From Datura wrightii (lineage: Eukaryota > Streptophyta > Magnoliopsida > Solanales > Solanaceae), in NCBI GenBank assembly GCA_035772735.1, contig JASDFA010000010.1, forward strand, positions 28,149,501 to 28,213,500: a stretch of DNA of 64,000 bases, written 5' to 3'. Below, piece by piece: positions 22,383 through 34,289 of this stretch. Under the pieces are notes generated by a model, which did no database searches, was not told the DNA's origin, and worked only from the letters and a program-made list of their open reading frames with translations. Made by a program: the position numbers and the translations under genes. Every line of letters begins with the position of its first letter. Position 1 is the stretch's first letter.

Positions 22383-24309
22383 TCAGGGAGTTCCACCACC
22401 CAAATTTTGTGATTTTTAATTTTTGTGAACACTGGGGACAGTGTTCGATTTAAGTGTGGGGTGGGGAGTAGTTAGGTACTGGGGCTGGGCTGGTTTGCTT
22501 GTATGCTTTCCTCTGTTTTGTATGTATGTTTCCCTGTGTTTGTGAATTGCAAACTGTTCTGTATGTGTAAATATTTGTGGTATTGATGTGTGCTGGGGAA
22601 TGTTGTTGTTGCCAGCTAAGTCTGTAAAAATTTTTGTAAATATTTTCTTATTTCTTATGTTTTTTTTTCTCTATCGAAATGATCGATATTTTTAAAATTT
22701 TGCGAAAATATTTTGTTCATATAAAAATTTTTTGTAAATAATTGTTACATCGAAATGATCGATGTTTTGCAAAATTTTTTGATTTTTATTTTTGGGTTTC
22801 TCGGAGTTTGTTTTCGGTTCTTTTACCGAGAATAGTCCCATTGAACCGACGTCATAGTTAGTGACCGTTCCCTATGATGGATGGATGACGACCGTCTTAA
22901 GGGAAATGTAGTCGGTAGGAGTAGTGATTTTAATTTATTTTCAGTTTTTCTTTGGTGGATTGCATCACGGAACTTGTAGTTACTATATGGTTGTGAAATG
23001 TTGGTTGCGTGTTGTACTTGATATTCAAAATGCAAAAGTGATTCGTATGAAAGCATGCAATTGGGTAAATATGTTGAGTTACCTAGGCTGTAGAGTTCGA
23101 TTCGGTGTGATTGAGGCTTAATTTTTGAATTCATGTAATTAGCTAATTAAAGAATCTATGAATGCATCTTGAGTCGAGCATGTGCATGAAGTGTGAAGTG
23201 AGGTAATTTTATTCAATGCTATTGTGAAGTGTCTAGAACTTGCCTGGTGTGTGTACAAAACGAAATGAAGGATGTGTAGTGTTGGAAAGGATGTAGGCAT
23301 TTCTTTGTTTTAACCGAGAGTTTCTATTTTATTTTTTTCTTGTCATACTCCCCTTTTGATGTGATTGTATACCCTAGTCAGCCCGTTGAGCCTTTAGCCT
23401 ATTATTTCTTTCTTTTGTCCAAAAAGCTTAAACTGAGCTTAATTCTTTCTTTTCATTAGCCGTAAAGTCTATACAAAACTCTTAAGCGCTTAAGAAGAAC
23501 AAAAATTTTCCCAAAGTGTCAAGGAGTGAGAATGGTGAAAAGAAAAAGAAAAGCAGAGTGAGGAAAGAAAAAAAAAAAGATGAGGGTGCACTTGTTATAA
23601 TTAGATGATAATGAAGGTGCATGAAAAACCTTTGTTGTCGTGTCAAGTGTGCTTGATGAAATGGGCCAGACGAAAGTAAATCATCATGAATGGGATGATG
23701 AAAAAAAGAAAAGAGAGAAACAATGTCCATACGTTGATGGGAATGTGTTGAAAAGGCGCTTAATGATGCTAGTGGCTATTATTGGCTAATCCAATATGTA
23801 CTAGTTCCATAGCTTCCATTACAACCCATTAAAGTCCTACGTGATCTTACATTGCATTTCTTTATATTAGTGGAGTAATACACTAAGGGCAAGCTTATGG
23901 GTCATGACATGATGCATGTGAATTCTTTTGGGAGAGAGAGTGAAATTAATTTCTACATGCCCCTACTTGAATGTTTGTGTGTCACATGAGCATAAAGGGG
24001 AAGATTCTCTTGAGTTATGAGGGCACATGCTTGATGAAAGATTGATTTTCGTGTCGGATATCTTGATTAGCTGATTATCATGAGTTTGCCGATATCGAGA
24101 GTCGATTCTTAAAGTCTAGGAAGTCTTGATGTATTAAAGGTCATTGCATTGTTAAGACCATCCATGTTTTCTTGATGATTTGCAATATTGAATGATCGGT
24201 ATGACCGTAGCTCAAATTGTCGCACCATAGTGGCGAAGGTTGGGATGTAATTTGCATGAAGTGTGTGTTTGTTGTTCGAGGACGAACAAGGATTTAAGTG
24301 TGGGGTAAG
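22383..24309 (+). other. Conserved non-coding 3' internal region and polypurine tract, B1
   Basis: Matches 1940-3743 and 60028-61935 in order. It contains TAAGTGTGGGGT at 22451-22462, several copies of TATCGAAATGATCGAT (about 22672 and 22750), a TTCTCGG...CCGAGAA stem (about 22797-22832), TTCGAGGACGAAC and the terminal TAAGTGTGGGGTAAG (24295-24309). No convincing ORF. Confidence 0.65.
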
Positions 24310-25737
24310 TGATCTTGGGCAGATTTATATGCCTAAGTGATACTCAAACGTATCATTTTCGCCTTGTTTATCGTGCAATGTGTATACATTTTCATGTAAT
24401 TGGTAATAAAATGTGAATTTATACTAACCAACATGATTAGCATTGTTTTGTAGGTAAAATGTGATTTTGAGGAGCTAAAATGCATGTTGGAACAATATCG
24501 GAGTTGGACTTGGATTCGAGCACGAAAAAGGCAGTGGACTGCACCAATTAAAGGGGCTTCGCGATGGAGCCGTGTCACGCTACCATCGCGGAGGCATTCT
24601 GCCTGGAGGGTGAAATATTAGTCAAATTCCAGTGGAGCCTCACGACAGCTCCGTGGCAAGGAGGCAAGCCTCCGCGTCGCATGCCGTGCCACGTTGAAGC
24701 TTTATTCCCGGACCCCAAATTTCCAGAGAGGGTCCGCGTCCACACCATGTCACGGAGGCAGTGCTCTGCGATGCACTCCCTGACACGTTGCTTGTTATTC
24801 CGGGAAAAATTCCCACTAGTATAAATAGAACACTTAGGCTTATTTTTAATGAATTCAGATTTGGTGGAGCAAGGACGTGGGTTACAAGCAGTTGAGGGAC
24901 GAAAAAGCTCAGGGTTTTTCTCTCCTTCTTTCTTCTTTAACACAATTGTTTGTATGATTAACACTTGTTTTAGGATGATTAATCCACAAATGAGTGGCTA
25001 ATTCCCTTCCTTGCTGAGGTTATGAACATTTGTGATGAATTTTGATTATTAATTATATGGTTTTTCATCTTCTTCTTCCATGTTGTTCTATTCATTCTTG
25101 TTTCTACTGCATTGGTGTGTGGCCGACATTAATGTATATCTAAAAAGTCCGATTTCACTCGAGAGAGCACGAAATTGGAAAGTTGTGAATTAATAGGGTA
25201 TTGTTCTTAACTTGATTTTGGAAAATTGGGTTTTGATGTGCTTTCCTGATAGAAATATACTTGAAAGTCGTATTAGTCAATTTAGGAACCGGAATTGTAT
25301 TGCTAGGTCTTGAATTGCATTTGATCACAGAAATGTAGACTGATGGTTTATGATTCTTAAGTGAGATTAAATATGAGAGTTTTAATCTCTTGGGTAATGT
25401 TCTTGGCTAGCAACTGGAAGAGAAAGATTAACCAATTTATGATTATAATCAAGTTCATTACATGTTCTTAACCTTGGCATGCTCATAACCATAGTTTAAA
25501 TTCAAAGTAGATAATTGTTAGTAGTTTTAGTACATAATTTATAAAACAAACTTTTCAATTGTTGGTTACGTTGTTGTCATCATATACAGAAGTGAGATAG
25601 AACATAGTATACTTAAGGAATTATTACTTATCCAGAGTCTCCTTGGATCGATACTTGGCTTACTTAAGCCACATACTACTTGTTTGACCACGTGCACTTG
25701 CGTGTCGGTTTTTAACACCCAACAAATGCACCGAACA
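24310..25737 (+). repeat. Shared LTR between B1 and B2 (1428 bp)
   Basis: Serves as 3' LTR of B1 (preceded by the polypurine tract) and 5' LTR of B2 (followed by the tRNA-Asp site at 25744-25761). Modules at 24653-24692 and 24747-24786; the first base of the second is mutated from G to A. TATAAATA at about 24820. Confidence 0.93.
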
Positions 25738-25743
25738 AGTTTT

Positions 25744-25761
25744 TGGCGCCGTTGCCGGGGA
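25744..25761 (+). promoter_or_regulatory. Primer binding site, tRNA-Asp type (B2)
   Basis: TGGCGCCGTTGCCGGGGA, six bases after the shared LTR; identical to the B1 site. Its presence on the right of this LTR proves the LTR-internal-LTR-internal arrangement. Confidence 0.9.
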
Positions 25762-25899
25762 GACTAGGCAATTGGTGAAATTGTATTAAGTGTAAATTTA
25801 CTGTATTTTTATTTTATTTTCTTAAGAGTTGACAACTTGGTCTTAGCCTGTATTTTGCAGACTTGATTTCTGTGAACACTGGCAAGAGACAAAGAGCTG

Positions 25900-28271
25900 G
25901 TGGAATCTTATATAGAGCCTGAACGTATATTTCATAGTAAACGCAGAGAAGCTCTACAAAAGAAGCTGCAGTTGCTCAGACAGACTATTATGGAGCAACA
26001 AAATCCACCGGTTGTTAGGGCAGTGTTAGTGCCCGAAGAAGCAGCAGCAAGGCCGGTTCGCGAGGTGGCAATCCCACATGCCAATAATGTAACATCAAGT
26101 ATCCGCAAACCAGAGCCTGGAGGGAGATTTGAACTCAAGCAAAATATGGTGCAACTGTTGCACACAAGCGGGCAATTTACGGGTCTCTCTCATGAAGACC
26201 CACAACAACATCTCCAAAACTTTTTGGAGATAAGTGACACTTATATACCCGCTGGAGTGTCACCTGATTATGTTCGACTTACATTATTTCCGTTCTCATT
26301 ACTTGGTGAAGCCAAGAGGTGGTTAAAAGCTAAGCCACCAAATTCTATTTCAACGTGGGATGATCTTGCACGAAAGTTCTTGATAAGATTTTTTCCCTCT
26401 GGTAAAACAGCCAGACTTAGAAGTCAAATTCTAAGTTTCAAACAGAGGGAGGGAGAAAATTTGTATCAAGCCTGGGAAAGATTTAAATCCATGTTGCGGG
26501 ACTGTCCTCATCATCATCAGTCCAATGTGGTGTTAGTACACACATTTATTGAGGGTTTGCAACCCCATACTAAATTTTTGCTAGATTCAGCAGCTGGAGG
26601 GCAAGCGCTGGAAAAGACTTATGAGGAGTTGTTCACTTTGCTAAACCGGATTTCACAGGGCAATCCAGAATGGAATGCTGATTCATCACGAGGTGGAGCA
26701 AGGAAAGCAGCAGGAGTGCTTGAAGTGGATGGATTTACAGCTATCGCTGCACAAAAAGCTGCCTTGCAGAATCAGTTGAACAACCACTTCAGCAACATGA
26801 ATTTGAACCAGCCTTCAGCTTCAGTCAATGCGGTCCAGCAAATGTGGTGCGAAGTGTGTGGTAGCAGTGAGCACTCAGTTGAGTGCTGTGGAGCAAATCC
26901 TGATTCTGTTAACTTTGTGGGCAATGCACAAAGAAATCAGCAGCAGTATGGTAGTGGCTACAACTCAAATTGGAGGAACCATCCAAATTTTTCATGGGGT
27001 AGCAACAACCAACAAGGCCAAAGTTCGGGTCAGGGTATGCAAAGAAATCAAGGAGGGCCACAGAACTACCAATCTCAATTCAGAAATCATAATGCCCCTC
27101 CTCCACCACCATCACCTAGCATTGAGGAGATGTTCAAGACCATGATCGCTAATCAGGCGCAATTGCAGGCTGACTATGTTAAATTGGCAGCCGAAGTGAA
27201 AAATAATCAGTTAGCGACCAAGGCTCTTGAGTATCAATTTAGGCAATTTGCTAGTGGCCAAAACACAAGGCCCAGAGGAGGACTGCTTAGCGACACGGAT
27301 CCTACTCCGAAGCAGGTAAATGTAGTGACCACAAGGAGTGGTTTGCAGCTGAAGGAGGTGGAACCAGAGAGACCACCTCAAAAGTCAGGAGCAGTAGAAG
27401 TTAAGGGGGAGCAAAGTGCAGAAAGGGGGAAGACCAAAGAAGCTGAAACAGAAAGACCTCCACCCCCGTTCCCTCAACGACTCAAGAAACACAAGGAGGA
27501 GGCGTGTTTCGAGAAATTCATGGAGGTGCTTAAACAGGTACATGTTAACTTACCTCTTGTTGATGTCTTGCAGGGAGTGCCTAAATATGCCAAATACATT
27601 AAAGACATCGTGGCCAACAAAAGTCAATTGACTGAGTATGCCACGGTAGCTTTGACGGAGGAGTGCACTTCCTGGATCCAAAATAGACTTCCCACGAAGC
27701 TAAAAGACCCTGGAAGTTTTACTATCCAGCTTACTATTGGGCAGAGTATCCGAGCTCGTGGATTGTGTGACCTGGGAGCGAGCATAAATCTGATGCCATC
27801 TTTGGTATTCAGAAAGTTGGGTCTAGGGAGTCCTAGACCTACAACCGTAATCTTGCAGTTGGCGGACCGATCTTAGCTAGGCCGAATGGCATTGTTGAGG
27901 ATGTTCTAGTGCAAGTGGGCTCCCTAATTTTCCCGGTAGATTTTATTGTTCTGGATTTTGAACCAGACGTGGAAGTCCCATTTATTTTGGGACGACCCTT
28001 CTTGGCAATCGGGAATGCATTAATCGACGTAGCTATGAGTCAACTTACAATGCCAGCACATGACAAGGTAGAGGTGTTCGATGTGTACAAGGCACCCAAG
28101 CTCCCGATGGTGAATGAAGAACTCTCGGTGATCAATGTAATTGATCATGGGAATGCTAAACAAATGGATGATTCCCGAGAGTTGATGGGAAGACCACCGG
28201 ATAGGTGTGAGCACTACTGGGGGGAGGACAATGATCGTGAGAAATCGTCCATCACCCTAGCGGACAAGTGA
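25900..28271 (+). pseudogene. gag-pro: gag-protease, B2 (nearly intact; one frameshift)
   Basis: A 658-codon open frame, then a one-base deletion near 27873 (GATCTTAG versus GATCCTTAG in B1) and a second open piece (27909-28271). The gag core is at residues 95-200 (FPFSLLGEAKRW, RFFPSGKTARLRSQ, YQAWERFKSML). The CCHC knuckle is C317-C320-H325-C330. A Gln/Asn/Gly-rich and Pro-rich stretch follows (335-390), then a charged linker. The protease begins near 600 with the active-site-like CDLGASINLM (D624; Leu in place of the usual Thr/Ser) and continues after the frameshift with PFILGRPFLAIG. The frame has no ATG near the conserved start: the first codon I use is GTG, and the first in-frame ATG is at 25990. 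The sequence is followed by the deletion junction, so no second ORF remains. Confidence 0.88.
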
Positions 28272-28281
28272 GCATAAAGGA

Positions 28282-29790
28282 AACCTCATTTATTTCGTGT
28301 GGAGTGTTATCCTATGTTTATTATAACTATTTTTCTCCAACTTGTGATATTAGAAATGATTAGTATTGTGATATGAAAAATTTAACCATAACCAATGGGC
28401 TAGAAAGTCTTGAACTCTGTTACAGTGTTGAAATATCGAATCTTAACATGAGCTTTATATTATGGGGAGCCCCCCTATTGTTAGTAGCAGTGAGTCTTGA
28501 CTCAATTATAGTCAGTTCAGTTTTAGTAAGAAATTTAGAAGTCTAAGTTTTAGCCAGAAATTGTCAACTCATCAGTTTGATTCTAGTTTTCTTTTCGAGG
28601 TGTCAGTGGTGCCTCTCTGTTATTAGACTCAGACTCAGATTATAGTTATTTGGTCAATTAGGTGGTCATAACATTCAGTTATAGCTTTGACCAGCCCCGT
28701 ACCCCAGTTCAGTTATCAGTTTGTTCTCTAGACGGTTACGGCGCTTCCAGATAAGCAGCTCTGACAAGTCTTAGAACTCAGTTTCCAAATATGGTCCTAT
28801 AAGACGCTCAGGGAACTCTCTGACAGTATCATTGGGTCAGTATAGTTGTTGACCCCAGTATTGAGCTGCCCGCTTATCAGTAGTAGCTGCAATAGAATTA
28901 TCCAGTGGGAGTAGGACTTAGCACCAAAAGGGTCAGGGTTCCAGCGCACCCAGGTTCCAGAACTACGTTTCCACCGTAGGTTTTATTTAATTGGCCTAAC
29001 AACCCCCTTTTTAACAGTGATATTCACAGTCCATGCCTTTATACCTTGGCAAGGTATATTGGATCCTACCGATAGGGTGTGTACATCGGACTCCACATTT
29101 ATCTCACGTGGTTATATATCTGTTATAGCCTCTCCCACTAGATCAGTTCAGTGCAGTAGGTCAGACTTAGAATTTCAGACTTAGGACATGTTTATGACTA
29201 TCAGCCAGGGTCACTTTTGACCATATTTGTTTATTACTAGTTGTATCAGCTTTCAACGTTTTTGTTTGTCATTACATGTCATATCAGCTCAGTTACCAGT
29301 TCTATCATGTTATTCTTGTTTCCCTCACTTACTCAGTACATTCAGAGTACTGACGCATAATTTTATGTTGTATCGTTTAATGGTACAGCTACAGGTTCTC
29401 AAACTCAGCGTCCCTAGACGCCGCATTTTAGATTCTCCACCTCAGCAGTTGAAGTGTGAGTCCTCATCATCCGAGGGCATTATTTCTCTCTTTCAGTCAT
29501 ATATTAGTTCAAGATAAACTTAGATTTAGTCGGGGGCTTGTCCTAGCAACTCCTCAGTTAGATGGCTTTCAAACATACACGATTTTCAGATTTTCCAGTA
29601 TTATTCAAGTGTTTTGAATTTCCTGATTTCAGACTTGTCTTACTTAAATGTTTTTTTATGATCTTATTTAAAAGTACCACTGTGCATGTTTACTCAGAAT
29701 GCTAGAGAATGATAGACCAGGGGTTGACTTGGGGTCACTTGTCGCTTCAAGTGCCGTGTTACGTCCAGGGTGTCGATTCGGGGCATGACA
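28282..29790 (+). repeat. 5' LTR of the + strand chromovirus, right segment
   Basis: Continues the LTR after the nested block and parallels 36952-37912. It passes the TTACTCAGTACATTCAGAGTACTGACGC region and ends CGATTCGGGGCATGACA at 29790. It is not followed by a primer site. Relative to 30128-30878 and the 3' LTR it lacks about 30 bp near 29142 (GTACAGTTACTCT...TCCAGAT). No gene. Confidence 0.8.
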
Positions 29791-30127
29791 GAGGATATAT
29801 GGGTGAAGTGAATAGAAAAAGGAAAGCGTAAACTCAAGTTCTCGACGCAACTACATCTAAGATTTCGCCTTGAATCACATTTGGGGCAAGTTCTAGATAA
29901 GATATTATGCATGAGATTAATCAAAAATTCCTCATTACACAAGGCATCAACCTTAAAAGGTCTACACGAGTCTTTCGCAACAGAAGATATCAAGTTAGGA
30001 CATAAAAGCAGGAAAAGATCATAAATCAAGCAAAGAATTTACAATGTATGACAAAGAATGTTATGCTATGGTGTCAACAATTGCTCATTATCTTCATTTT
30101 CAGGCCCCCATTTTAATATTCCCTTTC
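29791..30127. other. Unassigned 337-bp segment between two LTR ends
   Basis: Not LTR-like. Its right end, read on + in one frame (about 30043-30106), gives TMYDKECYAMVSTIAHYLHF, which faintly resembles the TYDKE...AIV...W.HYL block of gypsy RNase H. That is too short and divergent to be sure. The rest is unrecognised. Confidence 0.3.
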
Positions 30128-30878
30128 AATGGTTGTGTACATCGGACTCCACGTTTAGCTCACATGGTTGTATGTCGGTTATAACCTCTCCCACTAGTTA
30201 GTACAGTTACTCTAAGAATCTTCAGTCCAGATTAGTTCGGTTCAGTAGGTCAGACTCAGTATTTCAGACTTAGGACATGTTTATGACCATCAGCCAGGGT
30301 CACTTTTAACCATATTAGTTTATTACCAGTTGTATGAGCTTTCAGCATTTCAATTGGTCATTACATGTCATATCAATTCAGTTACCAGTTCTATGATGTT
30401 ATTCTTGTTTCCCTCACTTACTCAGCACATTCAACGTACTGACGCATAATTTTATGTGATATCATTTCATGATACAGCTGCAGGTTCTCAGACTTAGCAT
30501 CGCTAGACACCGCAGTTTAGATTCTCCACCTCAGCAATTGAAGTGCGAGTCCTCATCATCCGAGGGCATTATTTATCTCTTTCAGTCATATATTAGTTCC
30601 AGTTAGACTTAGAGTTAGCTGGGGGCTTGTCCTAGCAACTCCTCAGTTAGATGGCGTTCAAACAAACATGATTTTCAGATTTTCCAGTATTATTCAAGTG
30701 ATTTGAATTTCATGATTTCAGACTTCTCTTACATAATTTTTTTTTATGATCTTATTTAAATGTTTCGCTGTGCATGATTACTCAGAATACTAGTGAATGA
30801 TAGACCAGGGGTTGACTTGGGGTCACTTGTGGCTTCAAGTGCCGTGTTACATCCAGGGTGTAGACTTGGGGCGTGACA
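30128..30878 (+). repeat. Second, 5'-truncated copy of the chromovirus LTR 3' half
   Basis: Starts abruptly at TGGTTGTGTACATCGGACTCC and repeats the last ~710 bp of the segment ending at 29790. It ends TTGGGGCGTGACA at 30878, five bases before the primer site. This is therefore the copy truly joined to the coding region. The duplicated LTR ends imply either recombination between two related elements or an internal duplication. Confidence 0.8.
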
Positions 30879-30882
30879 AACT

Positions 30883-30900
30883 TGGTATCAAAGCACTAGG
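30883..30900 (+). promoter_or_regulatory. Primer binding site, initiator tRNA-Met type
   Basis: TGGTATCAAAGCACTAGG, against the common iMet site TGGTATCAGAGC with one substitution. Follows the LTR end by four bases, as in other Tekay elements. Confidence 0.8.
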
Positions 30901-31098
30901 TTTTAGAGTATCCTCGGAAAGTCAAAAAGCCACATTGGGTAGAGTCCTTTTCATGGGTGTGAAGCGCGCCATACTTATGAGGAGGAGGCTACAAGATTTT
31001 ATAAGGAAAATTCCCTTTTTTTATATTCTTTATCGTGCGTCAAAGTACAATTTCAGAAATGTTCTTCTAATTCGTGCTCTACTTCATTTCAGTGAACC

Positions 31099-32280
31099 AT
31101 GCCTCCCAGACGTGGTAACTGAAGGAGGGCCGTAAATGCCAACAGACCTGCCCCACCAGCCTCGGCAGCTCCTCAAGATGATTCAGTTTCTACCGCGGAG
31201 TTTAGAGCTGCCATTCAGTTAGTAGCCCAAACCGCGACCAACCAGGTGAATCAGCAGGTTGTGCTGGTGAACACGAACGGGTCTGCAGCAACGGCAAGGT
31301 TTTAGGATTTTGCACTTATGAACCCTCAATCGTTCAAGGGGTATTAAGTGGGGAGGACCCCAAGGAGTTTTTAGATGAGGTCAGGAAGATTACTCACATT
31401 ATAGGTGTTAGCTCATCTGAGAATGCTGACCTGGTTACCTATCAGCTTAAAGGGTAGCCAGGTTTTGTATGAGCAGTAGAAGGAGGGGCGACCAGCGTGA
31501 GCAGGAAAGGTGGAGTTGGGGAGTTCCACACAGTTTTCTTGAATAGGTTTTTCCCTGGGAGTTGAGGGAGACGAAGATGGAAGATTTTATAAACCTGCGA
31601 CAGGACAATAGGACAGTGGAGGAGTATGCTCTGGAGTTTACCAAGTTATCAAAGTATGCTCCAGAGATGATAGCCGAGCCAAGGGCTCGTATGCTGAAGT
31701 TCGTCAACGGAGTGTCTAATCTCGTCCTCAAGGAGTGCAGGACCGCGATGCTGATCAAGGAAATGGACCTCTGCAGCCTAATTGTTTCTACCCAGCAGAT
31801 TGAGGCCGAGAAATTGAATGATATGGAGCGTAAAAACAAGCAGGCGAGAACTGGTCATTTTGATTTTGGCCACTAGAGATCTAGCGGTGGTAGCCGCCAA
31901 CAGCAACAGCAATAGTAGAGGGCCCCAACACCTAGCTCAGCCAACGCCCCAACTATTTGGTCATGCCAGGATCGGAGGAATGGGTCATCTGGAACTCAGT
32001 CTCAGGCCCACAATATAGGGAACAGGTATCCAGTTTGCACCACGTGTGGCAAGAATCATCTTGGAAAGTGTCTACAGGGAAGAGAGGCGCGTTTTGGATG
32101 TGGACAACTTGGGCACCAACTCATAAAGTTCTCGTCAGCAGGGCGAGGGAGATCACAATCCACCACCTCAGCAGCTATAGCAGGCCAACTCATCAGGTAC
32201 AGATGGCGGTCAGTGCTAGAATCATTTCTACACTCTATCTTCTCGTCAGGATCAGGAAAGATCACCTGACATAGTTACTG
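31099..32280 (+). pseudogene. gag: Chromovirus gag (broken)
   Basis: Starts at ATGCCTCCCAGACG (MPPRRGN, then a stop), the usual Met-Pro-Pro-Arg start of this clade. The best-preserved part is 31562-31876, with NLRQDNRTVEEYALEFTKL and ARMLKFVNGVSN, the late gag core. Tandem knuckles follow near 32029-32130: CTTCGKNHLGKC, then FGCGQLGH, where the first Cys of the second knuckle has become Phe. Multiple stops and frameshifts. Makes no full capsid protein. Confidence 0.8.
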
Positions 32281-32620
32281 GTGTGCTACGTCTCTTTCGT
32301 CTAGAGGTATATGCACTCTTAGATCTAAGAGCTACTCTTTTGTTTGTGACTCCATATATAGCCTTTTAGTTAAATATAAGTCCAGAGGTCCTCTCAAAAC
32401 CATTCTCAGTCTCCACCATTGTTGGGGAGTCAGTTAGAGCCAGCCGGGTGTATAGAAACTACCCAATTATCAGTATTTAATAAAGTCATTCCAGTTGACC
32501 TCGTAGAGCTAGACATGGTCGACTTCGGCCTTATTCTCGGCATGGATTGGTTACACTCCTGTTATGCCTCAGTTCACTACAGAACTAGAGTTGTCAAGTT
32601 TTAGTTTCTAAATGAACCAA
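32281..32620 (+). pseudogene. Chromovirus protease (broken)
   Basis: The active-site region reads ALLDLRATLLFVTPYIA, where the clade normally has D-S/P-G-A; the Gly is replaced by Arg, which should abolish catalysis. The C-terminal half, VELDMVDFGLILGMDWL, is recognisable. Stops occur within. Confidence 0.72.
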
Positions 32621-32769
32621 TGTTAGAATGGTCGGGCAACAGTTCAATGCCTAAGGGTAGGTTTATTTCCTACCTTATGGCCTAGAAAATCATTTCCAAA
32701 AGATGTTTAAACCATATGGTTCGGGTTAGAATTCCAACTCTAAGACCATAGCCATTCAGTCAGTTCCAG

Positions 32770-34190
32770 TTGTTAGCGAGTTCCCAGATGTATTTCCTGA
32801 AGATCTTCTCAGAGTTCACCCTAAACGGGAAATAGACTTCGGAATAGATCTCCTTCCAGACACTCAGTCCATCTCCATCCCTCCTTACAAAATGTCTCCA
32901 GCTGAGCTTAAGGAGCTGAAGAAGCAGTTAAAGGATCTTCTTTATAAGGTCTTTATTAGACCCAACATCTCTCCTTAGAGTTCTCTAGTGTTATTCGTGC
33001 GTAAGAAAGATGGTACCCTCAGAATGTGCACAGATTACCGTCAGCTGAACAAGGTCACAGTTAAGAACAAGTACCCTCTACCCAGAATTGACGATCTATT
33101 TGACCAACTTCATGGAGCTAGTTGTTTCTCCAAGATCAATCTCAGGTCAGGGTACCATCAGTTAAGAGTTATGGAGTGTGACATACCAAAAACAACATTC
33201 AAAACTCGGTATGGTCACTACGAGTTTGTGGTGATGTCCTTTGGGTTAACAAATGCCCCAACAGCCTTCATGGATTTGATGAATAGGTCTTTATGCAGTA
33301 CCTGGATATGTTCATCATTATATTTATGGACTACATTCTGGTGTACTCCAGAAATGAAGAAGAGCATACCAATCAGCTAAGATTAACATTAAAGACCCTC
33401 AGAGACCGCCAATTATACGCCAAGTTTAGCAAGTGTGAATTCTGGTTGAAGTCCGTGACCTTCTTGGGTCATGTGGTCTCAGGTGAGGGGATACAGGTAG
33501 ATCCTCACAAGATTGTGGTAGTGAAAGGTTGGCCCAGACGTACCTCTCCTACAAAAATCAAGAGTTTCCTTGGCTTAGCAGGCTATTTCTGATGGTTTGT
33601 GGAAGGTTTCTCCTCCATAGCATCCCCTCTGACTATGTTAACCCAGAAGAAGGTGAAATTTCAGTGGTCGGATAAGTGTGAGAAGAGTTTTCAGGAGTTA
33701 AAGACTCGAATCACTACCACTCCAATTTTGACCTTGCCAGATGGAACAGATGGGTTTGTTGTATATTGTGACGCCTCTAGAGTTGGACTTGGTTGCGTTC
33801 TGATGTAGCTGGGAAAAGTGATAGCCTATGCCTCCAGATAGCTTAAAGTCCATGAGAAGAACTGTCCGACTCATGACTTGGAGTTGGCAATGGTGGTATT
33901 CGCGTTAAAAATATGGAGACACTACTTGTACGGGGCTCATGTGGATATATTCGTAGATAACAAGAGCCTTTAGTATGTGTTCAGCCAGAAGGACCTAATC
34001 CTGTGTCAAAGGCGGTGGTTGGAATTGCTAAGGATTACGTTATTAGTGTGTTGTACCACCCGGGCAAGGCCAATGTGGTGGCTGACACCCTAAGCATAGG
34101 GTCTACGGGAAGTGTAGATCGCATTGAGGAAGACAAGAGGGAGCTAGAGAAAGAAGTTCACAGGCTAGCCCGGTTAGGGTTGTAGTTGGT
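32770..34190 (+). pseudogene. pol: Chromovirus reverse transcriptase and RNase H (broken)
   Basis: RT blocks in order are LFVRKKDGTLRMCTDYRQLN, YPLPRIDDLFDQL, FSKINLRSGYHQLRV (Asp replaced by Asn in SKID), YEFVVMSFGLTNAP, and the catalytic loop near 33320-33345 reading FMDYILVYS, where the second catalytic Asp is Tyr. RNase H follows (33700-34170) with VVYCDASRVGLGCVLM and the C-terminal HPGKANVVADTLS. Several stops and one frameshift near 33290. Two of three RT catalytic positions are lost. Confidence 0.85.
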
Positions 34191-34289
34191 GTATTCAACT
34201 AATGATGGGGTAGTAATGCAGAGTGGGTCAGATTCCTCTTTAGTTGTGGAGGTTAAGTCCAGATGAGATGAAGATCACATCTTACTTAA

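Larger units (their letters stand above)
15826..28281 (+). mobile_element. Tandem non-autonomous Athila/Tat-like elements B1 and B2 sharing one LTR, right end truncated
   Basis: Order is LTR (15826-17253), internal B1 (17254-24309), LTR (24310-25737), then internal B2 (25738-28281). B2 breaks off immediately after gag-protease, at AGCATAAAGGA. The right flank resumes the chromovirus LTR at CCTCATTTATTTC. Compared with the intact 3' LTR (36914-36951), about 25 bp of target are missing at this junction. So the original insertion was followed by a deletion removing the rest of B2, its last LTR and some target DNA. The left flank is CATAC (15821-15825); no matching duplication survives on the right. 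Confidence 0.88.

Noticed and set aside
25932..26165. Antisense open frames over gag (also at 55121-55366 and 17542-17733)
   Set aside because: They mirror the conserved gag coding strand and have no independent domain or start context; shadows.
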